A program made the translations under genes and the position numbers. Positions 14,275-23,562 of a stretch of DNA of 40,117 nucleotides are shown here, one piece after another. Source of the stretch: Alphaproteobacteria bacterium. GTDB taxonomy: Bacteria; Pseudomonadota; Alphaproteobacteria; RF32; CAG-239. Position 1 is the stretch's first letter. Every line of letters begins with the position of its first letter. The notes under the pieces were generated by a model. The model was not told where the DNA came from. It did not search any database and worked only from the letters and a program-made list of their open reading frames with translations. The stretch is from NCBI GenBank assembly GCA_017444525.1, contig JAFSWL010000033.1, positions 1 to 40,117 on the forward strand. The letters run 5' to 3'.

Positions 14275-14425
14275 GACTTTTTCCTTAAAAATGTTGTGAT
14301 TACAACGATTTTAATTAAAAACTTTTTATAAATGATTAAGATTTTTGATTAATTTTTCGGTATAGACATCAACGGAAACGGCACAATGCAAAAAGTTTTT
14401 CTGTTTTGCAAGACCTTTATACATA

Positions 14426-14878
14426 CTACTGATGGTTAAACAGTTTAAACTTTTCTATCATCTCGGTTGGAATGCGAGTAGGACGATGCGTTGATATATT
14501 CATATATATCACTTTAACTTCCAAAGTAGCCAAAGTTTCATTGCCACGCTTGATTTCCTGAGCTATAACCGCGCTAGCCGCACCGATTTCAGTAACTTGA
14601 CAAGTAACGATTAATGCATCATCCAATACGGCAGATTTTAGATACTCAATGTGGCATGAGCGTACGATGAAACCGGTCCGTTTTTCGATTAAATCTTGTT
14701 GTTGATGTATTTCCAGTTCGCGTAGAAACTCAGTGCGAGCGCGTTCGGCAAATTTGAGATAGTTAGCATAATAAACAATTCCGCCGGCATCGGTGTCTTC
14801 ATAATAAATTCGGATTGGATAGACGAATACACCGTCAACAGCTTTGCCGTTTGCCGGTAAAATATTAAAGTCAGTCAT
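14426..14878 (-). CDS. ybgC: YbgC-type acyl-CoA thioesterase of the Tol-Pal cluster
   Basis: The 150-residue hotdog-fold protein carries the family signature: [15 protein letters not shown], with the catalytic Asp in the Glu-Asp-Thr-Asp part, followed by a Phe-Ala-Glu-Arg-Ala-Arg helix. YbgC hydrolyses acyl-CoA, or acyl-ACP-linked phospholipid precursors, and is normally encoded just before tolQ. The ATG at 14878 overlaps the ruvB stop by eight bases (ATGACTGA), so translation is coupled; a TTG one codon earlier is in frame. Here tolQRAB do not follow; 150 non-coding bases separate it from the convergent-side antiporter gene. Order ruvA-ruvB-ybgC is typical of Alphaproteobacteria. Confidence 0.92.
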   Translation of the reverse strand: MTDFNILPANGKAVDGVFVYPIRIYYEDTDAGGIVYYANYLKFAERARTEFLRELEIHQQQDLIEKRTGFIVRSCHIEYLKSAVLDDALIVTCQVTEIGAASAVIAQEIKRGNETLATLEVKVIYMNISTHRPTRIPTEMIEKFKLFNHQ

Positions 14879-15926
14879 CAATATTCTCCAATAAATCGTA
14901 TTGTTTGGTAGATTTTTCCGGCATGCGGATTCCTAAATATTTATAGCCAAGCTGCGAAATAATGCGGCCGCGTGGTGTGCGCTGCAAGAATCCGAGTTTG
15001 AGCAAGAACGGCTCAACCACTTCTTCAATGGTGTCGCGTTCTTCGGAAAGTGCGGCGGCCAAAGTATCGGCTCCGACCGGTCCGCCGCCGTAGTTTTTGA
15101 CAATGCAATTAAGATAACGCCTATCGAAATTATCCAGCCCGAAATCATCGACATCAAGGCGCTTAAGAGCCATATCGGAGATATGCTCATCAATGATTTT
15201 TTTATCGGAAACCGCACCGAAGTCACGGACGCGTCGCAGCAACCTGCCGGCAATACGCGGAGTGCCGCGCGAGCGTTTGGCGATTTCCATGGCACCTTTG
15301 TCGGAAATTTCAATATTGAGTAAATGGGCACCACGTTGCACGATTTTTTTCAAATCTTCGTGTGAATAAAAATCAAGTCGAAGCGGAATACCGAAGCGTT
15401 CGCGCAACGGGGTAGAAAGCAAGCCGGAGCGAGTGGTGGCACCGACCAAAGTAAACGGTTGCAAATCAATGCGTACTGAGCGTGCCGACGGTCCTTCGCC
15501 GATAATCAAATCAAGCTGAAAATCTTCCATTGCCGAATAAAGCACTTCCTCAATTGCCGGATTTAAGCGGTGGATTTCATCAATAAACAGCACATCGTTG
15601 CGTTCGAGATTGGTCAGAATCGCCGCCAAGTCGCCGGATTTGGAAATCATCGGCGCCGAAGTGGCGTGAAAACCGACACCGAGTTCTTTGGCTACGATGG
15701 AAGACAGGGTGGTTTTGCCCAGTCCCGGAGGGCCGAACAGCAACACGTGGTCCAGAGCCTCGCCGCGTTGACGAGCTGCGGTTATAAACACTTTGAGATT
15801 GTCGCAAACTTCGCGCTGTCCGACAAAATCATCAAGAGAGGTCGGACGCAGACTAACCGGATTGTTACCGATTTGGGTGTCTTCCGGCTGTTCTTTGGGA
15901 CTTACTATACGAGTATCATCGGTCAT
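14871..15926 (-). CDS. ruvB: Holliday-junction branch-migration helicase RuvB
   Basis: The 351-residue AAA+ ATPase shows Walker A Gly-Pro-Pro-Gly-Leu-Gly-Lys-Thr (about 65-72), Walker B Leu-Phe-Ile-Asp-Glu-Ile-His (about 112-118), the RuvB sensor/Arg-finger region Gly-Ala-Thr-Thr-Arg-Ser-Gly and Pro-Leu-Arg-Glu-Arg-Phe-Gly, and the C-terminal winged helix with Thr-Pro-Arg-Gly-Arg. RuvB hexamers on both sides of a RuvA-bound Holliday junction pump DNA outward. It overlaps ruvA by four bases (ATGA) and ybgC by eight, so the three form one operon. It has full length with no missing motif. Confidence 0.97.
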   Translation of the reverse strand: MTDDTRIVSPKEQPEDTQIGNNPVSLRPTSLDDFVGQREVCDNLKVFITAARQRGEALDHVLLFGPPGLGKTTLSSIVAKELGVGFHATSAPMISKSGDLAAILTNLERNDVLFIDEIHRLNPAIEEVLYSAMEDFQLDLIIGEGPSARSVRIDLQPFTLVGATTRSGLLSTPLRERFGIPLRLDFYSHEDLKKIVQRGAHLLNIEISDKGAMEIAKRSRGTPRIAGRLLRRVRDFGAVSDKKIIDEHISDMALKRLDVDDFGLDNFDRRYLNCIVKNYGGGPVGADTLAAALSEERDTIEEVVEPFLLKLGFLQRTPRGRIISQLGYKYLGIRMPEKSTKQYDLLENIDD

Positions 15927-16579
15927 ACGTCAAATTCCTTATTGGCAAATTCTTTAAGAGCCAAGCGAATAAGTGTGGCAACATTGGCTTCGGGGTTGGC
16001 AGCAACAACCTTAGAGGCGGCATGATAAGCTTCCAATCGTTGATAGCCGAGATTAACCAAAGCTGAGGTAACATCTTCGCTTTTGGTGTAATCAACCTCT
16101 GCCTGCGGGGCAATCGGAGCTGCGGCAGATTCATCGGCGGGAGCGGAAGTCAGCGGATGTGCGGAAGCGGCAACCGGCACGGTAACGATTTTGTCTTTAA
16201 GTTCGGTAACAATTCTTGCTGCCAGTTTCGGCCCGACACCGGAGGCGCGGCAGAAAGAGGCCTTGTCCTGTGCTCCGATGGCCTGAGAGAGCTGAGTAGG
16301 GGTAAGCACCGAAAGAATACTCAGACAAACTTTGGCTCCGACACCTTGAACTTTGGTTAAAGTATTGAACCACTCTTTTTCCCATGCGTCGGCAAATCCG
16401 AACAGGGAAATATCATCTTCGCGCACCGTCATAATCGTCAAAAGGGTGGTTTCTTCGCCAATGTGTAAGTGGCTCAAAGTTTTGGCCGAGGCGGCAACCT
16501 CATAACCGACTCCGTTGACATCGATGATACAGGTATCTTCGCCGATTGTATCTATAATTCCGCGTAATTTTGCAATCAT
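15923..16579 (-). CDS. ruvA: Holliday-junction-binding protein RuvA
   Basis: Translation starts at the ATG at 16579 (Met-Ile-Ala-Lys-Leu-Arg-Gly), the standard RuvA start; an upstream in-frame extension of 37 residues is not RuvA-like. The 218-residue protein has the OB-fold domain (1-65) and the two HhH motifs of domain II (about 70-140, with Gly-Val-Gly-Ala-Lys and Gly-Val-Gly-Pro-Lys). A flexible Ala/Pro-rich linker follows, then domain III (about 170-218), which contacts RuvB. RuvA tetramers hold the junction flat. AAGGATATTAAC precedes the ATG. No ruvC lies upstream and no LexA box is visible in 16580-16765, unlike many proteobacteria where the operon is SOS-induced. Confidence 0.96.
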   Translation of the reverse strand: MIAKLRGIIDTIGEDTCIIDVNGVGYEVAASAKTLSHLHIGEETTLLTIMTVREDDISLFGFADAWEKEWFNTLTKVQGVGAKVCLSILSVLTPTQLSQAIGAQDKASFCRASGVGPKLAARIVTELKDKIVTVPVAASAHPLTSAPADESAAAPIAPQAEVDYTKSEDVTSALVNLGYQRLEAYHAASKVVAANPEANVATLIRLALKEFANKEFDV

Positions 16580-16765
16580 GTTAATATCCTTTGTTATGTC
16601 AACGGTATACGAATTTATTGTGGTGTGCAAGTGTTTTGTTATATTTTCGCAGAGTAAAAATGTAGCGGCAAAATGTAACAAAAATGTCATACAAAATTAA
16701 AGAAAAGTATGATATAAATAAAATGTTATTTGTTATATTTTTTTGTTATTGCAAGGAGAAAAACT

Positions 16766-18559
16766 ATGGAAGATAATGATTTTAAGGCACCGGAAGGAAT
16801 CGCAAGACCGGAAGAGAACAATGGTATAAATATCGGCGGATATTGGAACGATCCCAGTAATACTCAGGGTTTTACACCTACAGCGCAGCAACCGAAAACA
16901 ACTTCTGCAGAAAGCAAAAAAAATAATGAGTCAAGAAAATTAACTCCGGAAGAGCGTAAAAATGTATACAGAGTGCGGAATATGACACCGGAAGAAAAAG
17001 CCAGAGCAGCACATGATGGCAAGGATATTGCAGAAGGTAAAACGGTTATAGATTTTGACAGAGAACGCAGAGAAAGCATTAATAATCGTTTTACTTATCA
17101 TCCGGCGCAAGATGAGAATACAGCAAAAACCGCAACCGATGATAACCGTAAAACGTTTGACACGGAACGGCAAACAAAACTTAAAGACTTGTCGGGGGCA
17201 GAACTGGCAAGGTTGGCACAAAATGGTAAAGTTAGGATAAACACATGGATGCAGGACGGTAAGAAACACTGGAGCTATCATGCGTTAACACCGGAAGAAA
17301 TAAATAAAGGGGAGGAATATTGGATTAATTATAACAAAGAAAAGCGGCCGGAATTATTTCAAAAAAGTGCAGATTCAAAAGTTAATACCTCTAATGCAAA
17401 TAGTTCTGCCGGCAACACGGAAACATCAAGTAATGCCGATATAAATAGAATGATTAACAAAATCAATTATATGAACAAGATTAATGGGGAAGATAAAGCG
17501 ATTGATTCCTCAGAAACAGCTCAGAAACTGTATGAATTATACGGAGATAAAGCAGTAGCTATGCTGGATAAGGCAATTATGGAGCCGTCCAATTATGCTA
17601 AGACTGCCGGTGCAGATATAAAGCTTTCACGAGAAGCAGTTGAACATTTGGCCGGAATTGATAAAGAATATGCCAAGGAATTTTCAGAGAAAATGCTGGG
17701 TAATGCTGCAGCTCAGGAAAAGGGGAACGAAACTTTTTCGGCATTGCAGCAGGCCGGCAATAAAATTCAAGATGATAAACGCATGGCCGATGCCAAGTCT
17801 ATAATGGATATGGCTATGAGCAATCCGGAACAATATCAGCAACTGAAAAATATGTATCAGAATCTGTTTGACGGTAAGTTGCCGGGGTTTGAAATAGCGG
17901 AATATTTTTTGGAGATTATGCAAAAAGTGGAAGGTATTTTGGCTATGGTTGCCGAAGACAAACAAAAATCCGGTGCTGAACAAACAGCAACAAATGGTAA
18001 TAAGACAGCCGATACTTCCACAAAATCCGAAGAAGATAAAAAGCGTGAGGAAGATAAAAAATCTTGCCGTGATTTATATGCTAAGGATAAAGATAAATTT
18101 GCCAAAGCCAAAGACAGCTATGAAGTAATTATTAAAAACGGAGGCGAGTCCGAAAAAGCACAAGCTCAATACTATCTCGATATAATGCAAGAAGTGGAAA
18201 AAGAAAATTCACTGAAAGAAACCATGCAGAAAGATGCAAAAGCAGCGGAGAAAAAGTCGGATAGAGAAATTGAAAATATCAAAAATTATTCCAATAAAAC
18301 TCAGGATAAGGTCTCAAGCGCAGATGGTAAAGAATCGAGCGGAAACACGTTGCAAGGAGCAATGAAGGCAGATGCAAAGACAGCACAGGCGCAAATAGAT
18401 CCGAAGTTAGCCGACGAGATTGAGCGCGATACCGGAACACGACCGACAGAACCGGCCAGAGCTGCCGAAAAGCGCAATGAAAATATGCAGCCTCCGGAGA
18501 AAAAACAAGTTAATTTTATGGATATCGTCAAGAACGTTAAGCAAAAAATCAATATATAA
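16766..18559 (+). CDS. Long hydrophilic, low-complexity protein of unknown function
   Basis: The ATG at 16766 has AAGGAG eight bases upstream. The 597-residue product is rich in Lys, Glu, Asp, Asn and Ala, with few hydrophobic clusters, no Trp-rich core, no signal peptide and no membrane helix. A Leu-Thr-Pro-Glu-Glu-type motif recurs (near residues 58, 69 and 174), and long stretches (about 420-560) are probably helical or disordered. A more structured helical section lies around 225-400. I recognise no family. Similar size and style are seen at 23563-25275 and 30141-31805, so this may be one of a set of lineage-specific proteins. It is a single gene divergent from ruvA, with a TATGATATAAAT promoter-like motif at 16708-16719. 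Confidence 0.75.
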   Translation: MEDNDFKAPEGIARPEENNGINIGGYWNDPSNTQGFTPTAQQPKTTSAESKKNNESRKLTPEERKNVYRVRNMTPEEKARAAHDGKDIAEGKTVIDFDRERRESINNRFTYHPAQDENTAKTATDDNRKTFDTERQTKLKDLSGAELARLAQNGKVRINTWMQDGKKHWSYHALTPEEINKGEEYWINYNKEKRPELFQKSADSKVNTSNANSSAGNTETSSNADINRMINKINYMNKINGEDKAIDSSETAQKLYELYGDKAVAMLDKAIMEPSNYAKTAGADIKLSREAVEHLAGIDKEYAKEFSEKMLGNAAAQEKGNETFSALQQAGNKIQDDKRMADAKSIMDMAMSNPEQYQQLKNMYQNLFDGKLPGFEIAEYFLEIMQKVEGILAMVAEDKQKSGAEQTATNGNKTADTSTKSEEDKKREEDKKSCRDLYAKDKDKFAKAKDSYEVIIKNGGESEKAQAQYYLDIMQEVEKENSLKETMQKDAKAAEKKSDREIENIKNYSNKTQDKVSSADGKESSGNTLQGAMKADAKTAQAQIDPKLADEIERDTGTRPTEPARAAEKRNENMQPPEKKQVNFMDIVKNVKQKINI

Positions 18560-19289
18560 CCTTGTTAAGGTATAATCCGTAAGCCGGCGCACTGATGCCG
18601 GCTTTTTTGCGATCGCAAGCTTCTAAAATGCTTTTAACCTCTTCCGGTTGCAGTTTGCCGTTGCCGACTTGCATTAAAGTTCCGACCATATTTCTTACCT
18701 GATGATAAATAAAAGAACGGGCTTCCACCGTGAAAATTATTTCATCACCGATTTTTTCAATATCCAATTTATCCAGAGTTTTGAACGGCGATTTAGCTTG
18801 ACAGCCAGAACCGCGAAAAGAGCTGAAATCATGATGACCGAGGAGATATTTAGCTCCTTGCCGCATTTTTTCAACATCGAGCGGATAAGTTACATGCCAT
18901 ACGCGGTTAAGCAGAAGCGGACTAGGACCGCGTCGGTTTAATATGCGATAAATATAGCCGCGGCCTTTGGCAGAAAAACGGGCATGAAAATCGGTGCTTA
19001 CAATCTCGGTTTTGAGCACGGCGACCGGAGCTTGCAATTCGCGCAACAATGCATTAAGGCTTTCCTGCATTTTGTATTCGCTTAAGTTCGAATCCAAGTC
19101 AAAATGCGCCACTTGTCCCAAAGCGTGAACACCGGCATCGGTACGACCGGCGCAAAAAACTTCGGTTTCTTGATGCGAAAAACCATTGATAGCGCGCTCT
19201 AAAAACTCTTGCACACTAGGACCTTCGCGTTGTTTTTGCCAACCGACAAGATTGTTTCCGTCATATTCTACCGTAATTTTGTATCGCAT
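18549..19289 (-). CDS. truA: tRNA pseudouridine(38-40) synthase TruA
   Basis: The 246-residue enzyme has the catalytic Asp51 in Gly-Arg-Thr-Asp-Ala-Gly-Val-His-Ala, the Phe-His-Ala-Arg-Phe-Ser-Ala motif, the Ser-Phe-Arg-Gly-Ser-Gly-Cys segment and the Gln-Val-Arg-Asn-Met-Val-Gly motif near 205. It converts U38-U40 in the anticodon arm of many tRNAs to pseudouridine. Its length is normal. GAAGGAAAACAG precedes the ATG. The gene converges on 16766-18559, and only ten bases overlap at the 3' ends. In many Alphaproteobacteria truA follows fmt; here no fmt is present in the window. Confidence 0.95.
   Translation of the reverse strand: MRYKITVEYDGNNLVGWQKQREGPSVQEFLERAINGFSHQETEVFCAGRTDAGVHALGQVAHFDLDSNLSEYKMQESLNALLRELQAPVAVLKTEIVSTDFHARFSAKGRGYIYRILNRRGPSPLLLNRVWHVTYPLDVEKMRQGAKYLLGHHDFSSFRGSGCQAKSPFKTLDKLDIEKIGDEIIFTVEARSFIYHQVRNMVGTLMQVGNGKLQPEEVKSILEACDRKKAGISAPAYGLYLNKVIY
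18581..18608 (+). terminator. Terminator of the 16766-18559 gene, lying inside truA
   Basis: GCCGGC (18583-18588) and GCCGGC (18597-18602) pair around an 8-base loop and are followed by six T residues. The same bases encode the conserved C-terminal part of the convergent truA. Confidence 0.7.
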
Positions 19290-19340
19290 ACTGTTTTCCT
19301 TCAGAGTTCAAATTAAAAAAGCAATCAAAGAATGTCAAAT

Positions 19341-19394
19341 AAAAAAAAGAAGGATTTTTCATCTGTACAAACCGTACTTAAAGAAAAATCCTTC
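19341..19394 (-). terminator. Terminator of ppdK
   Basis: GAAGGATTTTTC (19349-19360) and GAAAAATCCTTC (19383-19394) form a perfect 12-bp stem with an inner GTAC/GTAC pair in the loop. On the minus strand it ends in eight T residues (19348-19341). Confidence 0.88.
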
Positions 19395-19418
19395 CCTGAA
19401 AGCATTTAAGATGCCTTA

Positions 19419-22100
19419 TTAAGCGGCTTTGTTTACTTTATGCTCTTTCTGAGTCTTTCCGAACTTCACCGCAGCTTGGGCAGCAGCCAAACGAGCTACC
19501 GGTACACGGAACGGCGAGCAGGAAACATAGTCCAAACCGCACTGTTGGAAGAACTCGATGGATTTCGGATCACCACCATGTTCACCGCAAACACCTAAAA
19601 GCAATTCCGGATTGGTTTCACGACCATATTGGCAAGCACGTTTAACCAGTTTACCCACACCTTCAACATCAATGGAAGCAAACGGATCGGCAACGTAAAT
19701 ACCTTTGGAACGATAGCAATCCAAAATAGCACCGGTATCATCACGGCTCATACCCAAAGTGGTTTGCGTCAAATCGTTGGTACCGAAACCGAAGAATGCA
19801 GCAGATGCGGCAATTTCTTCAGCCATCAAAGCGGCACGCGGCAATTCAATCATCGTTCCTACTTCATACTCAATGCTTTTACCTTTTTCGGCAAAAATCT
19901 TTTGAGCGGTTGTATCAATGATATTTTTCACAATATCCAATTCTTTCTTGGAGCCGATGAGCGGAACTTCGATTTCCGGAATAACTTTTACGCCTTCAGC
20001 GCGGCATTCCATAGCTGCCTCGAGAATAGCACGGGTTTGCATTTCGCAGATTTCCGGATAGGTAACGGCCAAACGGCAACCGCGGTGACCGAGCATCGGG
20101 TTCATTTCGTGCAAAGAGTTGGAACGATTCTTGACTTCAGCCAAGGTTTTGCCCATTTTATCTGCCAATTCCTGCATTTCTGCATCTGTGTGCGGCAAAA
20201 ATTCATGAAGCGGCGGATCGAGCAAACGAATAACTACCGGATAGCCGTTCATAGTACGATACAATTCTTTGAAATCTTCTTTTTGATACGGCAACAAACG
20301 AGCCAAAGCAGCTCTGCGGCCTTCTTCATTATCAGAAAGAATCATTGTGCGCATATCGGAAATACGTTTAGCGTCAAAGAACATGTGTTCGGTACGAGCC
20401 AAACCGATACCTTCAGCACCAAATTCAAGAGCTTGCTTAGCATCAGCCGGAGTTTCGGCATTGGCACGAACATGCATGGTGCGGATTTCATCAACCCACT
20501 TCATAAAGCGGCCAAAGTTACCGGAGTTGGTATCAGCCTTAACCGTCGGGATTTTACCCTCAATAATCTGACCTTTACCGCCGTCCAAAGATACCCAATC
20601 ACCTTCTTTAATGCAAGAACCTGACTTGGTTGTCATGGTCTTGGAAGCATAATCAATGGTAATATCGGTAGAACCGGAAACGCACGGAGTACCCATACCT
20701 CTGGCCACAACAGCCGCGTGAGAAGTCATGCCGCCGCGTGCGGTAATAACACCCTGAGAAGCATGCATACCGCCGATATCTTCCGGAGAAGTCTCGTTAC
20801 GAATAAGGATAACTTTTTCTCCTTTAGCGGCCCAAGCTTCGGCATCTTCAGCACAGAAAACGGCACGACCGACAGCGGCACCCGGAGAGGCCGGCAAACC
20901 GGTAGCGATGACTTTCTTTTCAGCCTTCGGATCCAACATCGGGTGCAAAAGCTGATCTAATTGGTCAGCACCAACGCGCATAATAGCTTCTTCTTTGGTA
21001 ATCAAGCCTTCATCAAACATTTCAACTGCCATACGAACGGCAGCAGCAGCAGTCCTCTTACCGTTGCGGCATTGCAGCATCCACAATTTGCCGTGTTCAA
21101 TGGTAAATTCCATATCCTGCATATCTTTGTAGTGAGCTTCCAATGCGTTGCGAACATCTACCAACTGCTTATACAGATTCGGCCACAATTCTTCCAAAGA
21201 ATTGCCTTCGCCCTTAGAACTCATCGGTTGCGGAGTACGAATACCGGCCACAACGTCTTCACCTTGAGCATTTACAAGATATTCACCGTAATACTTGTTT
21301 TCACCGGTAGCCGGATCGCGCGAGAAGCATACGCCGGTTGCGGAATCGTTACCCGCATTACCGAATACCATGGTCTGTACGTTACAAGCGGTACCCCAAT
21401 CGCCCGGAATATTATTCAGCTTACGATAGGTAATAGCGCGGGCAACGTTCCAAGAGCCGAATACGGCACCGATACCGAGCCACAACTGTTCCCAAGGATC
21501 TTGCGGAACAACTTTACCCAATTTTTGACCGATTTGTTTATATTGATTTACCAATTCTTTCAAATCTTCGGTAGTCAAATCCGTATCAGACTTGTAACCC
21601 TTAGATTTTTTCATTGCTTCCAAAGCACCTTCATATTCATCTAAGTCAGCGCCCAAAACAACGTCGGAGAACATTTGAATGAAACGGCGATAAGAGTCAT
21701 AAGCAAATCTTTCGTTACCGGAAGTTTGTGCCAAACCTTTAACGCTTTCATCATTCAAACCGAGGTTTAAAACCGTATCCATCATGCCCGGCATAGAAAT
21801 TCTGGCACCGGAACGAACCGAGAACAACAGCGGATTGCTGTTATCGCCGAACTTTTTGCCCATAATGGCTTCAACGCCGGCAACCGCAGCCTTAACCTGA
21901 TCTTTCAGGTCAGCCGGATAAGTGTTGTTGTTGGCATAGTAGTATGTACAAACTTCTGTTGTAACCGTAAATCCCGGAGGAACAGGCAAACCGACCTTGT
22001 TCATTTCTGCAAGGTTAGCGCCCTTACCGCCGAGGAGGTTACGCATATTGGCATCGCCTTCAGCTTTGCCGTTTCCAAATGTATAAACCCATTTACTCAT
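19419..22100 (-). CDS. ppdK: Pyruvate, phosphate dikinase
   Basis: The 893-residue protein is a full-length PPDK, which interconverts pyruvate + ATP + Pi and PEP + AMP + PPi. The N-terminal ATP-grasp domain begins with Leu-Leu-Gly-Gly-Lys-Gly-Ala-Asn-Leu-Ala-Glu-Met. The central swivelling domain has the phospho-His in Gly-Gly-Met-Thr-Ser-His-Ala-Ala-Val-Val (about 455). The C-terminal PEP/pyruvate TIM barrel ends with the conserved Gly-Val-Cys-Gly-Glu-His-Gly-Gly. In Alphaproteobacteria PPDK serves gluconeogenesis or PPi-linked glycolysis. AGGAGC lies upstream of the ATG. It is a single gene with a strong terminator and a palindrome in its upstream region that could be an operator. Confidence 0.97.
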   Translation of the reverse strand: MSKWVYTFGNGKAEGDANMRNLLGGKGANLAEMNKVGLPVPPGFTVTTEVCTYYYANNNTYPADLKDQVKAAVAGVEAIMGKKFGDNSNPLLFSVRSGARISMPGMMDTVLNLGLNDESVKGLAQTSGNERFAYDSYRRFIQMFSDVVLGADLDEYEGALEAMKKSKGYKSDTDLTTEDLKELVNQYKQIGQKLGKVVPQDPWEQLWLGIGAVFGSWNVARAITYRKLNNIPGDWGTACNVQTMVFGNAGNDSATGVCFSRDPATGENKYYGEYLVNAQGEDVVAGIRTPQPMSSKGEGNSLEELWPNLYKQLVDVRNALEAHYKDMQDMEFTIEHGKLWMLQCRNGKRTAAAAVRMAVEMFDEGLITKEEAIMRVGADQLDQLLHPMLDPKAEKKVIATGLPASPGAAVGRAVFCAEDAEAWAAKGEKVILIRNETSPEDIGGMHASQGVITARGGMTSHAAVVARGMGTPCVSGSTDITIDYASKTMTTKSGSCIKEGDWVSLDGGKGQIIEGKIPTVKADTNSGNFGRFMKWVDEIRTMHVRANAETPADAKQALEFGAEGIGLARTEHMFFDAKRISDMRTMILSDNEEGRRAALARLLPYQKEDFKELYRTMNGYPVVIRLLDPPLHEFLPHTDAEMQELADKMGKTLAEVKNRSNSLHEMNPMLGHRGCRLAVTYPEICEMQTRAILEAAMECRAEGVKVIPEIEVPLIGSKKELDIVKNIIDTTAQKIFAEKGKSIEYEVGTMIELPRAALMAEEIAASAAFFGFGTNDLTQTTLGMSRDDTGAILDCYRSKGIYVADPFASIDVEGVGKLVKRACQYGRETNPELLLGVCGEHGGDPKSIEFFQQCGLDYVSCSPFRVPVARLAAAQAAVKFGKTQKEHKVNKAA

Positions 22101-22195
22101 AATATGTTAAGCTCCTGTTAGCTATATTTGTTAAAACGAAGTTTCGGCTCACAAAGAACCGCAACTAAAATCAAAAAAACTTTAATTTGCGTTGA

Positions 22196-22243
22196 ATTTA
22201 TATCACAAAATTGCAATGTTCAAGCAAAATCTTTGCTTTGAAC
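22196..22243 (-). promoter_or_regulatory. ppdK upstream region: extended -10 motif and a palindrome
   Basis: On the minus strand TGTGATATAAAT (22207-22196) is a likely -10. Just upstream a 26-base imperfect palindrome (22218-22243) has arms GTTCAAGCAAA and TTTGCTTTGAAC and covers the -35 position. No T run follows, so a repressor or activator site is more likely than a terminator. The remaining 22101-22320 bases show nothing else. Confidence 0.45.
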
Positions 22244-22320
22244 GTAAAAAAATGGTTAATTTTTTGAAACTTGCAAAAATATATGTCAAACTCGCTGTTT
22301 TGCCGTCGTTTTATCATATA

Positions 22321-22360
22321 AAAAAGCACCATTGTGCGCACAAAGACAAAGGTGCTTTTT
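22321..22360 (-). terminator. Terminator of the Gfo/Idh/MocA gene
   Basis: AAAAAGCACC (22321-22330) pairs with GGTGCTTTTT (22351-22360). The loop contains a second perfect palindrome, TTGTGCGCACAA (22332-22343). Confidence 0.82.
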
Positions 22361-22380
22361 TCATACGATATTATATATTT

Positions 22381-23406
22381 TTACGCAGCCTTATTTTTGG
22401 CCGATTTCTGAGTTGCTGTTTCATTGAAAAAACCGAGTTTTTCTTCGACTTCCCAAATTACGCGTAACGCAGCCAACGCCTGTTCACCGTTTACCCGCGG
22501 GGTTGCTTCTCCGTTTACACACTTGACAAAGTGATTAAGCTCGGCCAAGAGAGGCTGATTGGTCGGAATAAACAACTGTTCCACACTGCCTTTCAAGCCA
22601 TAATTCATCCATTCCGGAATTTCTTCCTGATTAACGAATGGCATACGTCCTTGCGAATGAACATTAATGCTTTGGTTGATAAAGTCCATATCGATATAGT
22701 TGGTGTCGGTCGTTACCGTCAGTGTGCGCACACGCGATTGCGTAATGCGGCTGGCCGTAATATTGGCGGTTGCGCCGTTGGCAAATTCCAACAAAGCCGT
22801 AATATAGTCCTTACCGAGCGGGCTTTCTTTGGTTTTTACCGAGGCGGTCTGCACGTTAATAACCGGAGATTGCACCAAAGATTGAATAACTTCTACATCG
22901 TGAATCATCAAATCCATCGCTACATCAACATCGGTAATGCGTCCGCTGGCGGCCGACATACGCTGTGCCGTAATCGAACGGATTTTGGAAGTATCGGAAA
23001 GCAGTTTGCCCATTTGCTCAACTGCCGGATTAAAGCGTTCGATATGCCCAACCATCAGCACCACATTGTTTTTCTTGGCGGCATTAATCAGGCGCATACA
23101 ACCTTCTTCGGTGGTAGCTAACGGCTTTTCCATCATACAATGAATACCGTGATTCATAAAAAACTCGCCGACATCGGCATGCGTAACCGATGTGGTTACA
23201 ACGCTTACGGCATCGACATTAGCAGCCACTTCTTCCATTGAAGAAAATGCCTTTATGCCGAATGTTTCCGCAGCTGCTTTTGCCGCCTCCGGAAAAATGT
23301 CATAAACACCGATAAGCTCTACACCCTGCATGGTTTTGTATGTTTTGATATGATTTTTCCCCATCATACCGGCACCGATAACGGCAACTTTTATTGTATT
23401 GGTCAT
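22381..23406 (-). CDS. Gfo/Idh/MocA-family NAD(P)-dependent oxidoreductase
   Basis: The ATG at 23406 is preferred to an adjacent TTG, with AGGA before it. The 341-residue protein has the N-terminal Rossmann fold with Gly-Ala-Gly-Met-Met-Gly at about 11-16, the Glu-Lys-Pro-Leu-Ala motif (93-97, with catalytic Lys94), and a C-terminal alpha/beta domain. That domain contains Asp-Leu-Met-Ile-His-Asp, where His is the likely catalytic partner. Family members oxidise or reduce sugars or sugar nucleotides, for example UDP-GlcNAc 3-dehydrogenases used in lipid A or O-antigen synthesis. No neighbouring gene points to a substrate. The C-terminal tail is Lys/Ala-rich. It is a single gene with its own terminator. 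Confidence 0.88.
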   Translation of the reverse strand: MTNTIKVAVIGAGMMGKNHIKTYKTMQGVELIGVYDIFPEAAKAAAETFGIKAFSSMEEVAANVDAVSVVTTSVTHADVGEFFMNHGIHCMMEKPLATTEEGCMRLINAAKKNNVVLMVGHIERFNPAVEQMGKLLSDTSKIRSITAQRMSAASGRITDVDVAMDLMIHDVEVIQSLVQSPVINVQTASVKTKESPLGKDYITALLEFANGATANITASRITQSRVRTLTVTTDTNYIDMDFINQSINVHSQGRMPFVNQEEIPEWMNYGLKGSVEQLFIPTNQPLLAELNHFVKCVNGEATPRVNGEQALAALRVIWEVEEKLGFFNETATQKSAKNKAA

Positions 23407-23521
23407 CAAAAATCCTTTTATATTTAGCTAAATTTCGAGTTCTGCCACAAAATATAACATACTTTCTGTACGCGCGCATTTAACAAGTTGTTACAAATTA
23501 TTACAATATCAAATAATCAAT

Positions 23522-23550
23522 AAAAAAACCGGCAAATGTCGGCTTTTTTA
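23522..23550 (-). terminator. Terminator of the 23563-25275 gene
   Basis: On the minus strand an AGCCG/CGGTT stem with an 8-base loop is flanked by an A run and followed by a T run. It also works in the other direction in part. Confidence 0.7.
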
Positions 23551-23562
23551 TTTTGTAAAAGA

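Noticed and set aside
16580-16690. N-terminal extension of RuvA
   Set aside because: RuvA begins at Met-Ile-Ala-Lys-Leu-Arg; the extension lies in the intergenic promoter region.
20961-21644. Long open frame antisense to ppdK (also 19629-20624)
   Set aside because: It lies wholly inside ppdK on the other strand, with no ribosome site and non-protein-like composition; it is a by-product of ppdK codon use.
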